This document shows, one piece after another, positions 37,801 to 49,834 of a stretch of DNA of 64,000 bases. The translations under genes and the position numbers were made by a program. The first letter of the stretch is position 1, and the number at the start of each line of letters is the position of its first letter. The notes below the pieces were generated by a model that worked only from the letters and a program-made list of their open reading frames with translations, had not been told where the DNA came from and searched no databases. This stretch comes from Cristatella mucedo (Eukaryota; Bryozoa; Phylactolaemata; Cristatellidae), in the NCBI GenBank assembly GCA_009760855.2, contig WPIO01000004.1, forward strand, positions 4,582,001-4,646,000, in the 5' to 3' direction.

Positions 37801-38975
37801 ATGTGCAACTATTTGCTTCAGGGCTAAAACGACTAATACTTACAATATCCATTAGCGAGAGCACGTGGTGCAATACTCAGCAGCTCAGCCAGTTTGTCTT
37901 CAATGTCAGTCAGCACACCACTTCACTCTTTCCCATCTCACCTGCCATCTACCAATCCCACAATCTAATTCAGGATTCTCTCCATGGAGGCAAATCGATC
38001 TGCAAGCATGCCTATTGTACACGTACATTGTACATTGACGACGTGACTCAGGGGAATCTTGATTACATATACAGTTTCTTCAAAATAGTCTAATTTTACC
38101 TAAAATGCTTGCTAGAAAAAAACAATACAGGCAACTTAAAAAAACTTAAGGCAAAAATGTAGAGGTTGCAGAGAATAATTATCTTCAAATTTGGAGTCGC
38201 ACGCAAAAATATAATAAATTACATTTATAGTCATGAATTGGCATCTCGGAATTCATTTCCTTCATTGCTAGTGCGACTCGCAGTTTCCAGCAGTGACCAC
38301 ATGCCAACGCTCACACAATATATCACCTGCGTTGAGTTTTTATAACCCAGTAGCTCCGATAATATTCATAACTACCTCACCTTGCTAAGAATTCAAAGTT
38401 CTACGGCTGCTGAAGCTCGAGAAAACTGGACGTACCACCCGAGTTGTTTTAGCAGATCTACACCTAATCTCAGGAAAAGTAGAATACATTCTTGTTTTTA
38501 TAATTGGGCAAATTCAGTTAAGAGGTCGTGTTGCATATGTGGTCAGTCTAGGATTGTCATTTGCATGTCTAAAATTAGTGTTGTATAAGTTGTTGGTCTA
38601 ATAACAGGTATCGTACAGCTATCTCATACAGACTGATCTAAAGAGACTGATTTGTGCATTAATCGGAACTTGTGCATGTTACTGCGGTCAATCGTTGCCC
38701 ATTTCATAGACTAATTAGTTTGAGATCGTGCTCTGATATCCTCAGAATTTTCTGTTAGTTGTAAAAAAACAGGATCCGCGGGCGTTGCGGTTATGACCAA
38801 GTTGCGGCCGTGCCATCGCGGTGTGAGTTTATGCCTTGGTCGGCTATCCCACAGCCACACCGGATCTTCGGGACGATATGCCGGTGGTGGTTTCGGTTGC
38901 TGCCGGCGCTGCGCTTCTTCGGCACTTTGAGCCAGCTGAGCATCAACTAGCTCTCGGAATTCGGCGAGCTTTTCA

Positions 38976-39599
38976 CTAAGCGACTGGCAATATGCTGCAG
39001 GTGTCGTGCCTGTCCGAAAGGTTATCGAGGCACTGCGGCTCGCGGCCAAACATCAGCTCAAAGGGGCAATAGCCAGTAGCTCGATGCCGAGCCGTCCGAT
39101 AAGCGAACAAAAGCAGCGGAAGATGACTCTCCCACTGCCCGGCTGAGTGTAGACATGAGGTTCGCAGCATGGTAAGTAGCGTTCGGTCGGCTCTTTCTAC
39201 CATGCCGTCGCCCTGTGTATGGTAAGGCGTCGTGCACGTCGTGCACGTCTTGCGTTTGCAGAAAGCATTGCAGAGCATGGTTACTACTTCAGCCTCGAAA
39301 TTGCTGCCCTGGTCAGCGTGCAGAAAGCGCGGCATACCTAAACGAACGAAAATGTTCAACAGGGCCGTCTGAACTGTCTCCGCCGACGTGTCTCGCAAAG
39401 GCACGGCCTCGAGCCCTTTCGTGAAGCTGTCCTGCAATACCAGTAGGTATTCCCAGCCGCACGCTGACATGGCAACCTTCAAGATGTCTACAACTACCGA
39501 GTCCCACGGCCGTCCTACAGGCATCTGTACCAGCGGGGCGTTAGCGAGCTGTGTCCCTTTAACCGATTGGCATACCTGACATGACCGGCAGTATCGCAC
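38976..39599 (-). pseudogene. Gypsy integrase
   Basis: It contains the second half of the HHCC zinc-binding domain (CRSCQVCQ), the core with the first Asp in VVVDILK, the second in HADQGSNFEAE and the Glu in DGMVERADRT, so all three catalytic acids are visible. It would have inserted the cDNA into the genome. It continues in another frame to 38,711. Flanking disruption makes it non-functional. Confidence 0.88.
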
Positions 39600-39715
39600 G
39601 ACGTCTCAGGTCGTATTGACCCAATAAGCGTGGTCTCGTAGTCGGTCGTCCGTCCGTTCTACGCCTTGGTGACTGCTGTCGTCGTGATGTCGTCTGAGCT
39701 GTTATTCTCGGTGGG

Positions 39716-40361
39716 CTAGCGGCCCGACCAAAGCATATCTATATGCGGCTCCTGGTCGAGGCCGAAAGTAGCGGTAGAGGACGCCGTCGACCAGTATATA
39801 ACTGGCCCCACGTCTGTCGGAGCCGCCGTAATGGATGATAGATCCAACGTGGTGCTCAGCTTGAACCGGCCTCCAGTGCGTCTACCACAGCCTTCAAAAA
39901 ACGGGTCTCGCCGCTGCATCTCACTGGGGTCGCTTACTTCTTCCAATGGCCGAACTTCGACGAGACACGCTGGCATGTCCTCAGTTGGACGGCGCGACAC
40001 AGCATCTGCGTGAGTGTTAAGCTCCGCTCTTCTGTATGTGATGTCAAACTCGAATTCCTGCAAGGCGACAGCCCAGCGTGCCAGAATCCCCTGTACTTTC
40101 TGGCCGCTAAGCCACACGAGCGGATTGTGATCGGTTCTGGCCTCAAATCTTCGGCCCAGCAGGTAGTGCCTGAACTCCTTCAAGGCGTAAATGAGTGCCA
40201 GACACTCTTTTTGGATGGTGCCATAGTTTCGTTCACTAGGAGACAAGGCGGGGCTCTTGAACGCCAGCGCTTGGCCCCCCTGCTCCAATATCGCACCAAG
40301 ACCTTGGTCACTGGTGTCGGTCGAGACGACGAAAGGCTCGGCAGTCGTCGAAAGCACCGGG
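39716..40361 (-). pseudogene. Gypsy RNase H domain
   Basis: FVVSTDTSDQGLGAILEQ (first Asp), TIQKECLALIYALKEFRHYL (Glu), DHNPLVWL (Asp) and NTHADAVSRRP (last Asp) are all present. Separated from the reverse transcriptase by a 333-bp solo LTR. Confidence 0.88.
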
Positions 40362-40365
40362 GCCG

Positions 40366-40698
40366 TGTTATGTTACTGTGTCTCCGGCTGCAGCAGCGCT
40401 GATGGAGTCTCACGGAGACACGAAGACACGAGCGGGCGAACGTGAGCGGTGAACGAGGCTCTCTCTCTTTATTACCCCAGCGGGTACATATATAAGCTAG
40501 GGGCTGGCTCATCACAGATAAGGGAGTGCATCCGTGGTGAGCCACCGCAGTGGGCCACGAGCCCACATCAAAGTCCGCACCGACCCAACCGCCCAAACGC
40601 CCGCCCACATCAAAGGCTGCACCGAGCCAACCGCCCAACCACCCACCGAGAGCGGGGCACGCACACCAGTGGACGAGAAGCAACAGGGAAACACAACA
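40366..40698 (-). mobile_element. Solo LTR, 333 bp, nested in gypsy pol
   Basis: It starts TGTTATGTTACTGTGTC and ends GGGAAACACAACA on plus, so it has TG...CA ends, flanked on both sides by GCCG (40,362-40,365 and 40,699-40,702). On the minus strand it has a TATA-like TTATATATG and AATAAA, giving minus orientation. Without the LTR and one target copy the pol frame would be continuous. It therefore inserted into an element with that frame intact locally, then lost its internal part by LTR-LTR recombination. Confidence 0.85.
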
Positions 40699-40967
40699 GC
40701 CGTAGCCAGCGCCTCCTTCAGAAGCTCAAAGTGGTTTTGCTGCGTCCGCTCCCAGATGTATGGCGTCTCCGTTGCAAGCAGTGCATGCAAAGGGGCGGCC
40801 AATTCAGCAAAGAACTTGATGAATCGGCAATAGAAACACGTCAAGTCTTGAAACGTGCGAAGCTCCGACAACGGCGTCGGCGCTGGCCAGTCGGTGACTT
40901 GGCGAACTTTCTCCGGGTCAGGGGGCATGCAGTTCCTGTCAAAGACATGCCCCAGGTATTTCACCTC

Positions 40968-41269
40968 TGTAGTTCGATTGCAAGCGGGCTGGTACCGCTC
41001 CTTTCCTTAACAGCTGGTGGGAGCATCCCCGAGAGGGGCCTGTGCACAGCTATGGTCAGCTTCTAATGAGGCGTTGACACAGGCCGATAACCCGCTGGTG
41101 AACAGATGGTGGATTCACCATTGGGTTCGGCCAAGGAACAGCCAGGGTCGAGGAGGAGAGTCGAGTGAGAGTAGGGGCCGAGGGGAGCCGTGCTCTTCGG
41201 CTCCGTGCGTTGGTAATAAACTGTCGGTGTTGGGCATCGGCCGGCTCTCTGCTGTGCGAACAAACTACA
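40968..41269 (+). mobile_element. Solo LTR, 302 bp (family X), nested in gypsy RT
   Basis: Ends TGTAGTTCG...CGAACAAACTACA, flanked by 5-bp duplications ACCTC (40,963-40,967 and 41,270-41,274). AATAAA at about 41,214 on plus gives plus orientation. A second member of the same length and similar ends is at 58,623-58,924. Confidence 0.88.
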
Positions 41270-41715
41270 ACCTCCGCCTGCGAAATATGGCATTTACCAC
41301 CGGACAGCGTCAATCCGGCCTTCTGCAGTCTGGAAAACACCATATTCAAATGGTTGATGTGCTCCACCTGGCTGCAGCTGTGGACCATCACGTCGTCCAA
41401 ATAAATAAAACGAAGGGCAAGTCACGAAAAACCGAGTCCATTAACCGCTGGAATGTGGCCGGAGCCCCTGATAATCCATTTTTAAGAAGGCATTTTTAAG
41501 AAGGCGAATGTACCAAGTCCTGGCCCGGGTGTAAATGCCGTCTTTTGAACATCGTCGGGATGAACCGGTACATGCCAGTATCCCGAATTCATGTCCAGGG
41601 TGCTGAAGACGCTGGGGCCATGGAGGTGGTTCTGAATTTTGTCCGATAACGGCAAGGGATAATCATCCTTTGCAGTACGTTTATTAGGCTCTCTATAGTC
41701 TACTGCTATACGCGA

Positions 41716-42465
41716 CTGTGGAGCTGATGTGGTCGTCTAACGAAAGGTCACTTTGGAACATGACGCGTAGATTTCGTCCAGATTCAACAGGACATATGCT
41801 GGTAGAGCCGATTTTGAGCGTTAGCTTTTCCAATTTCGGAATCACACTTGGTTTGTCCATAACTAGTATGACTAATAACTAATGTGACCTACAAGTGAGC
41901 GACAAAACCTTGAAGTCGATCCGTTGCTTGACTGGTAGCCAGTGCAAGTCGGCGAGAAGTGGTGTGATGTGGCAACTGCGACGCTCACGACAGACAAGCC
42001 TTGCTGCAGAGTTTTGCACCAGCTGTAAGCGCCTGATTGCACATGCCGATAGGCCAGCAAGCAGAGAGTTTCAGAAGTCAAGACGGGATGTCACAAATGC
42101 ATGGACCAACTTAGATGTGGTATCCCTATCTAAACAAGCCCAAATTTTATAAATGTATGTAGCTGAAAGTATGCTAACTTGACTGCGGAGCTGATGTGGC
42201 CGTCTAACGAAAGGTCACTTTGGAATATGACACCTAGATTTCGTGCAGATACAACAGGAAGAGCCGACTTTGAGCGTTAGCCTTTCCGATTTCTGAATCA
42301 CGCTTAGTTTGCCCGTAACTAGTAAGTTGGTTTAATCATCATTCAATTTAAGAAAGTGTACTGCCATTCATGTGTGGATGTCATCAATACATGCAGCACG
42401 GTAGTTGAGAGAATTCGAGGTGCTCGAAGGCTGGGAGGGATCAAAGCAAAGGTACAACTCTTGGC
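41716..42465 (-). mobile_element. LINE fragments, two adjoining pieces
   Basis: 41,716-41,872 repeats the RT C-terminal region (TGATGTGGTCGTCTAACGAA on plus). From 41,878 the sequence jumps to the 3' coding part (GTGAGCGACAAAACCTTGAA) and runs again through the same RT region to about 42,465 (CTGGGAGGGATCAAAGCAAAGG). So it is either two copies or one rearranged copy. Decayed. Confidence 0.85.
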
Positions 42466-42479
42466 CACAGAATGGATAG

Positions 42480-44670
42480 CTAAAAGTATCCAGGTTTATC
42501 GTTCCCGGAGGGCACTTATAGCATTGTGTTTAATTGGCACATACATGATAGAGCAATGCCCGAACTAGCAACACCCCAGCCATTGAGTAGTATGAGCCTT
42601 TTGCTGCCGACTTTGAATTAGCCTCGATAAGCTGAGGCTTGTGAGAAGCGAGATATTCAATTATGAAGCAAGTTTTATTTGCAACTTGCCGCCTGGCCAC
42701 TTTATAAGACCCGACTACAGTCGCTCACTTGGCACACAGTCACTCCATCAGAGTGACTGCATGCCGTTAGACGAGTCAGAGTTGCTCTGAGCAAACTCTT
42801 TCGTGCAGAAGAGCAGGGTGCACGTGACCAGGAGTGTCGGGTTGTCTGAACCACTTGAATGAGGGCAGTGCACAGGAGCGGTCAGCATGTGAGCTTGACC
42901 TGCGCACATAGAAGGCGGCTATTTCTTGCATAAAATCATTCCCTTTTACCAGAGCCGTAAGCAAGTGTGCCCACCCATCTCGTGTGCATTGCTTCCGACC
43001 GACTCGGCTTCCAAGAGGTCGGGCGGCTATTTCAGTGAAACGATGAGCTCTGTTTCCTTACCAGCGGAATCTTGCATCAGGGTGGAGCTTTGGCTAGTCG
43101 AGTTGGACAGGGCTTGTCTCTGGATGGCAAGTAGAAGTGGTGCAACGTACGGCCGTCTAGCGTTTCCCTCTTGTGAGGCTTTTGTGCCCGCTTGGGCCAA
43201 AGCAAGCGCATACGGAGGCAAAGCAGCAGAAGTGTGCATCTCAAAAAATACACACAGACGTACCATACATGACAGCGAATTGTATTGCAAAATTTTGGAG
43301 GCACGTACGTGTGGTGGAAACAGCAGCTAGCTAAGCCACTGCAGAGTCATCAGTTGCACTGCTGGTATCCATGGCTTCAGAATGGTAGCTCAGGGCACTA
43401 GACGCTGCGCTCGAGCGTTGACAAGACACGCTTCATTCAAAAGCAAGCACCAGCAGGCTGTCGTCAGGAGTGACGTGGGATGGCGCGGCCTTTTCCAGGC
43501 AGCAGGCGAGCAGCAGGCGAGAGCTTAAGCCGACTCGAACCGCTCGACGCAGAGCTCGTGCGAACTACGCCCCTCACAGGCAGCCAGCAATTGATGCGGC
43601 TGCAGCGAGCGAGCACCGAGATGCTCAGTGTGAGATCGACTGAGATCGCTGGATCTAGGATCTCACTGGAAGTCCAATTTTCTTGGCGACGTCGTCTGTG
43701 CTTTTCACGGCCAGCAGCCGAACGTGGGAGCCTGCCTCCTTCATGATCTTCAGAGCGCTACATACAACGTATAACCGAGCAGGGACCCTCAATCAGTCGA
43801 GCAAATGCCAGCACGTGCTGCAGCTAGTATAGTGTGTGCCTGATAAGTCGCAGGATAAGCTCGGCCTCGGCGTAAAGCACTCGGGCAGTAGCTCTCAAAG
43901 GCGCGCATGCCGAGACGCCAGCGGCGAGCTGCCGCAGAAGCCTACTCGAGAAAATAAGGACGATCTGACGATCCGCACCGCAAGAGCCCAAGCATGCACA
44001 CGCAGGCAGGCAGACGCGAGCAAACTGCAGCTGCACGCACTGTGCTCGGAGTGAGTGGCACTCGATCGCCGCTCGATTCGGCAATCCGCCCTTTCGAGCA
44101 GTTGGCTTAGCAGTCAGGGCACTGTCTCTGCGCTGCTGAAATGACGGTGGCAGCTATGCCGATCGGATTTAAAGACGGGCGCCGTGCGCCCCTGCTCGCG
44201 CTCTCGAGAGCCTGCATCCGTGAGAGCAACACGAGCGACTCGGTCCAGCCACAGAGGCCAGGAGGTCAGCGGCGGCAGCATCGGCCAACACCTGATCCGG
44301 AGCGTGGTGGCGAGCAGGAGCAGCAGCCAGCGAAGGCTAAGCGAGAAGCGGTAGCGCGGTGTGGGTCACGTCACGTGGTGGTGTGTCATGTGTGAATCAC
44401 GTGGTGGTCACCGGGTGGTTGTGGCGCGTGGGCGCGTGCAGTGGCCCACGGCAAGAGCCCGATGGGGCGGCATTGGCACCAGTCACGAGTGCATTGGCAG
44501 CGCCACATCGCGTTTTGACACGGTGGGGTACAGGAGCTCTCGAAGGACCGGACAAAATGGAACTGACAGCCCGTTGCAGAATTGGTAATGCTCGCCGACA
44601 CATGGCAGTGTATGCACGATGCAAGGTAGGCATGTGTGTAGGGGGAGAAGGCCCAACACATGTTTGCCCA
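42480..44670. other. GC-rich stretch without a recognised gene
   Basis: Open frames up to 134 codons occur on both strands (42,926-43,330 plus; 43,480-43,746 plus; 44,141-44,395 plus) but none has a recognisable domain or good splice context. Possibly part of a mobile element or an exon-poor gene region. Confidence 0.35.
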
Positions 44671-44678
44671 TAAAACCA

Positions 44679-44702
44679 GAGAGAGAGAGAGGGGGAGAGA
44701 GA

Positions 44703-44760
<58 letters not shown>
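44679..44760. repeat. (GA)n microsatellite
   Basis: About 80 bp of GA repeats, interrupted by GGG units near its start. Confidence 0.97.
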
Positions 44761-44763
<3 letters not shown>

Positions 44764-45197
44764 CTCTTTCACTTGGTGCCTATCGCCAGCCCAAAGAATT
44801 GTACCGATTTGCGGTTTTTCGGACAAGCTGCTACTAGAATTCTCTAGAATTTCCTACTACTCTCTAGAATTTCTGGGCTCCGATTCCACAGGCAGGCAGC
44901 AGTGGAAGTGAATGAGCACTTTTGCCGTGCTTTGGGGAAATGAGCTTCGTGGCAGCTGTACCAAAACCATGCATGGGTAGTCACACGTGTGCCCAAATGC
45001 TCACTGCCCAGCTTAACCAAGGAGAATGTTTCCGAAGCAGGTTCCAGCCAGCTTTAAGTAGTTGCTTCCCAAAGCACTACCAAGAACAATTATAAGGATT
45101 GATAAGATGTCATAAGGTTGGGCGATTCTACTAGCAGCATGAGGAAAGATCACCCCAGTGGCTGGGCAGATCTGTAAGCAGAGATATAATGATTTTA

Positions 45198-45258
45198 CAA
45201 ACACACACGCACGCGCACACACGCGCGCGCACAACACACACACACACACACGCACAGC
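45198..45258. repeat. (CA)n/(CG)-rich microsatellite
   Basis: Alternating purine-pyrimidine run (ACACACGCACGCGCACACACGCGCGC and on), about 60 bp. Confidence 0.95.
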
Positions 45259-45429
45259 GTCAGCACGTCTAGGCACACAAAGGGCAAATCACAAGGTCTC
45301 AGAAAATAATGTGAGTAACAACCTTCATTTTAAATGCTGCCAACTCGGAGAATGCCGTGCTGTCAGCCGGCTTTCAGTTTCAGGCTTTGGAAGCAAAAGA
45401 ACTAAAGGCAATGTCTCCAATGGATTACA

Positions 45430-46640
45430 GCTTTCGAGGCTTTTCTGACAGGTAGGATGGAGCCAGAAAATAGAGGAACCTAAAAGTGAGAGAAAACCCT
45501 TGGATACGATGCGCTGCTTGATAAGGAGCAAGTGCTGGTCGATAGGAAGTAGCATTATGTGACAAATACTATGCTCAAGACAGATGAGCCTAGCTGAGGA
45601 GTTTTGCACCGCTGTAGGCAAATGATTGCACAAGGCGGAAGACCTGCAAGAATTGATTTACAGAAGCCAAGATGGGATGTCACAAATGCATGGACCAACT
45701 TGTATGCAGTATTCCTGTCTAAGCAGGCCCAATTTTTTGAAATATTATGCAGCTGAAAGTAGGCAGGCTTGACTGCGTAACTTACAAGTTCGACTAGTGA
45801 AAGGTCACTTTGGAACAGGACACCTAGATTTCGTCCACGTGCTAAGGGAGATATGCTAGCAGAGCCAATTTTGAGCTGTATGCTTTTCAGTATCTGAGTC
45901 CCACTCGGCTTTCCTATAACTAGTAAGATGGTTTAATCATTATTCAATTTGAGAAAGTCTGCTGCCATCCATGTGCAAATGTCAGCAATACATACAGCAA
46001 GGGAGTCAAGAGGTTTTACATGTTGAAAGATATAGGAAGGAATCAAAGCAAAGGGAGCTGGGTGTCATCTGTATGGAAATGAAAACTTTTGTTTGGCAAT
46101 TCCATCGACAAAAGGGAGAGTATACATCGTGAAAAGAAGCTGACCAGGAACTCTAGGGTACTCAGTACTTCAGTCGCTCCTCGGATGATTGCTGCGAATT
46201 TACATCACGGCTCTGTAGCCTTCCACTGAGATGAGACCTGAACCATTTTAGTGCAGTGTCAGTGATGCCCAAGCGAGATGAGAGACGTTCGAGACAAAAC
46301 TTAATCAATCGGACCGAACGATGCCAAAAGATCAAGCAAAACGAGCAGAGAGACTGTACCTAAGTCTGCATTCCTGAAAAGGTCGTTGTATATCCGAAGC
46401 AAAGCTGAAATCACCTCGAGGAGTGATTAGCTCTAAAACTAGACTGGAACTTGCAAGGTTTGAAGTTTCAATATTTGAGTTCAGCTTGCCACGACTTGTT
46501 CCAGTGTCTTTGATAAGAACGGCAGTAGGGAGACTGGGTGAATATAGCTCAAGTTCTCTCGGTCTAGTGCTGCTTTCTTAATTAGTAGCCTAACAACAGC
46601 CTTTCTAAAAAATGCAAAGACTAGACCTAAGATAAGTACA
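45430..46640 (-). mobile_element. LINE copy, diverged
   Basis: Minus-strand RT region from SYIHPVSLLPFLSKTLEQV (about 46,570) through the YADD region (about 46,090, degraded) to the C-terminal coding part (45,633-45,430: VQNSSARLICLEHSICHI). More diverged than the other copies; an older insertion. Confidence 0.85.
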
Positions 46641-46649
46641 TATTTATTA

Positions 46650-47180
46650 CGTGCTCTTTGCAAAGATTCCAGGCTTAATTGCCAGTGGCACACGAAAGGG
46701 GGCATATATCCCCAAACGCAAGAACAGGGCGGGGCCAAAATGGGCACCTAATACTGGAGAGAGAGTTGTGATCATCTGTGTACAGTCGTATTTTGCCACT
46801 TCGTGCTTCGGCTTTCGCGGCTTCACTCTATAGCGATTTTTCAAATATATTCATTAGAAAGATGATCGACATAGTGAAAAGGATATAGTGACCTCAGTTA
46901 TCTGAGTCAAGTATGCACCCCTGTATTACAATTAAAATTACTGTACGTATGGACTGTAATAGGCCTACGTATGTGTTCGAGCACTCTCCCCCCCTGCAAA
47001 TCCTTCAACGCCAGGTTCAGCCACACACAACCACACCTTATGTGTGGGCAAGAACATTCCCCCAAAAAGTCGGTTGTGCCAAAAACCAAGCCAATCAGCA
47101 TGCTGTTCACCGATTGGCTATCCTAGTGTATTTAAATGATCAATAAAAATAATAATATGTGACATTCTTAATGTCTCATG
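46650..47180. other. No gene recognised
   Basis: Short frames only. Nothing identifiable on either strand. Confidence 0.4.
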
Positions 47181-47184
47181 TCTT

Positions 47185-48065
<881 letters not shown>

Positions 48066-48071
48066 ATAATA

Positions 48072-48227
48072 GCTGATTCAACAGCCTCTTTTGTATAGCA
48101 ACAGAAGTACGTTTATGGCTATCACCACCGCTTGCAGAGGCAATAAAGGATAGCCCACTGTAGGATCCGAACCCATGACCAAGGTTGTGAAAAGCAACTG
48201 CCTTACCTATTGTGCCATCACGGCTCA
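48072..48227 (-). mobile_element. SINE family A, full-length-like
   Basis: Minus strand: GAGCCGTGATGGCACAATAGG with A-box-like ATAGGTAAGG, then CATGGGTTCGGATCC (B box GGTTCGGATCC), GTGGGCTATCC, the body, and the 3' end ACAAAAGAGGCTGTTGAATC. Confidence 0.8.
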
Positions 48228-48322
48228 GTGGGCGATCCTAAATTGCCAGCTGCAAGCATTAGTGATCGCCGTTAAATCTCTCCCGCTGCTATACAAATGA
48301 GGCTGTTGAATCAGCTACTCTT
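48228..48322 (+). mobile_element. SINE family A, 3' half, inverted relative to neighbour
   Basis: GTGGGCGATCCTAAATTGCC through GCTATACAAATGAGGCTGTTG and AATCAGCTAC. It abuts the head of the minus-strand copy at 48,072-48,227, making an inverted repeat with about 95-bp arms. Confidence 0.75.
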
Positions 48323-48653
48323 AAACTTGTAACGGAGTGAGCTAGGCTCGGGTAGCAGCAGGCAAGCATCCAGCTGCACTCACGGCTTGGAATCAACCCC
48401 AGCAGCCAAGCAATAGCTGAGAAGCAAACTGGCAAGAGGCAACATGCTCACAGGGCTGCCGCCACGGCTGCCCTGGCCTGCCTGGCTGCCCACTGCCGCC
48501 CAACATGCTCATCCTTCCCCTGCAATCGGCTCAGCCAGAAGCAAGTTACAATCTTCCGGGGGGAGTGTGAGGAGGTCTGAGTGGGAGTGGAAGCTTGCAA
48601 CTGCCGACCAAAGCCGCGTGGCAAGACCGGATTTCTGTATGCCCCCTCTGTAC

Positions 48654-48784
48654 CTCTGGAAGTCCGCCGAAGCCAGACTGTGTCCGTTAACGGCCAGTAT
48701 GCGATAGCCGAGCTGCAGCCTGCCGTCTTGCTGCGCCGGTCCGCCCGGTATGAGCTGCTTGATGTATATTCCTGTGTGGCAATA
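48654..48784 (-). CDS. RADIL: RADIL-like exon, middle of PDZ domain
   Basis: Acceptor GTATACACAG, phase 0 in, matching the preceding exon. It codes YCHTGIYIKQLIPGGPAQQD, then GRLQLGYRILAVNGHSLASA, the PDZ core with the GRLxxGxxILxVNG motif. A putative donor CAGAG|GTACAG (phase 2) ends it. Without splicing the frame reads on to a stop near 48,512 but loses PDZ similarity. The last PDZ helix and strand were not found downstream. Confidence 0.85.
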
Positions 48785-49283
48785 CTGTGTATACTACAGC
48801 AGATAACAGGTGGCATCCAATGCAAGCAGGGCGGAATAAGGTGCATGTTCCGCAGACAAGGAACATGTTCGGTGCACTCACATTCCTTAACTCCACTACA
48901 GCTGGTAGTGGATGCATTTTCTTTGAGTCACTGAGTACTTTTGTCTCTCGTCAAGCTGAAATCACTAGCATTGGCTCAATTCCAAGACACTACCAAGATT
49001 GTGGGATCGAGCACTTCGGCAAATGTAAAGCGCCTGGATAGAGACTAACTTATTTTAGGTAGCCACACAAATTAGTTATCTTTTTTGTTACAGAAAAAGA
49101 AATTAACAAATCTGAGGATCATTCGAAGAATGCCAACGGCTGTCTCTGTACTCAAAGAGATAGTCAAGGTCGGCAACAAATATCGAGCCTAAAAACGAGC
49201 GGACACATAACACACATACATTCAAGCTTGTGCCCATGTACAATCCCGTGTGCATGGGCTCGCGCACACGCACACGTGCATAA

Positions 49284-49401
<118 letters not shown>

Positions 49402-49767
49402 ACATAGGACACACTCTGATGTCTACCATCGGCATGGCCAGAGACTGATTTGTTGGACCTGGCCAAACATTTTCCATGGAGATAATAATGTTTGTCACAC
49501 GTCCCTGTACTTAGGTAGATGGTGAGTTTAGCATCACAACAATACCACCAGGCCGTGATAGTCAATGAGCTAAAGCTACCTTATAAAGAATTCATAGAGT
49601 ACATTATTTACTTGACGATTGATTCATACAGCAATTGTGATGTTTTATCTAGTGGCCTCTTTATTCTTGAGTACATTAGCTACCATACCTTTAAAATTCC
49701 TAACCATCTGTGATTTGATTTCGTGACACGTAGCACAAATCAATATATACCTGCATGATGCACAATA

Positions 49768-49786
49768 AGGACGCTTTTTTCAAGTG

Positions 49787-49834
<48 letters not shown>
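49768..49834 (+). mobile_element. LINE 3' tail with (ATT)n
   Basis: GACGCTTTTTTCAAGTGCATTATTATT followed by about 45 bp of ATT repeats, the end of the resident LINE type. A related fragment, GCAAATGTAAAGCGCCTGGATAG, is at 49,018-49,050. Confidence 0.7.

Larger units (their letters stand above)
33405..38013 (+). repeat. Near-identical duplicated core, copy 2
   Basis: Counterpart of 5,622-10,611, in the same orientation about 27.8 kb away. It lacks the LINE tail insertion, so the pre-insertion site is visible at about 37,845. Confidence 0.93.
31565..38590 (+). repeat. Large direct duplication, copy 2
   Basis: It aligns to 1-11,770. The left flank starts ACTTGATGAAATCGTTGTAG (compare position 1), then a SINE B copy not present in copy 1, a shorter satellite array, a diverged spacer, the near-identical core 33,405-38,013, and a diverged right flank to about 38,590. 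Confidence 0.85.
38711..41716 (-). mobile_element. Ty3/gypsy pol fragment with two nested solo LTRs
   Basis: Minus-strand order: RT start (VDYREPNKRTAKDDYPLPLS about 41,690, then FSTLDMNSGYWHVPVHPDD), RT catalytic YLDD-type motif (LDDVMVHS about 41,400), KCHISQAE (about 41,280), LTR insertion, YLGHVFDRNCMPPDPEKVRQ (40,960), RT connection to 40,703, second LTR insertion, RNase H (40,361-39,960, STDTSDQGLGAILEQGG), integrase zinc-binding and core (39,599-38,976: CRSCQVCQ, DQGSNFEAEV, QGDGMVERADRTLL) and C-terminus (PEDPVWLWDSRPRHKL). No gag, protease or own LTRs remain. LINE sequence abuts at 41,716. A stop interrupts the frame near 39,605. Confidence 0.92.

Noticed and set aside
42926-44395. 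GC-rich frames as a possible gene
   Set aside because: No domain, inconsistent frames and no convincing splice pairs.
44386-44837. Ser/Leu and Glu/Arg repeat frames
   Set aside because: Frames through a (GA)n microsatellite.
48581-48934. Plus-strand 117-codon frame at the PDZ exon
   Set aside because: Antisense to the PDZ exon, which has the GRLxxGxxILxVNG motif and splice sites on the minus strand.
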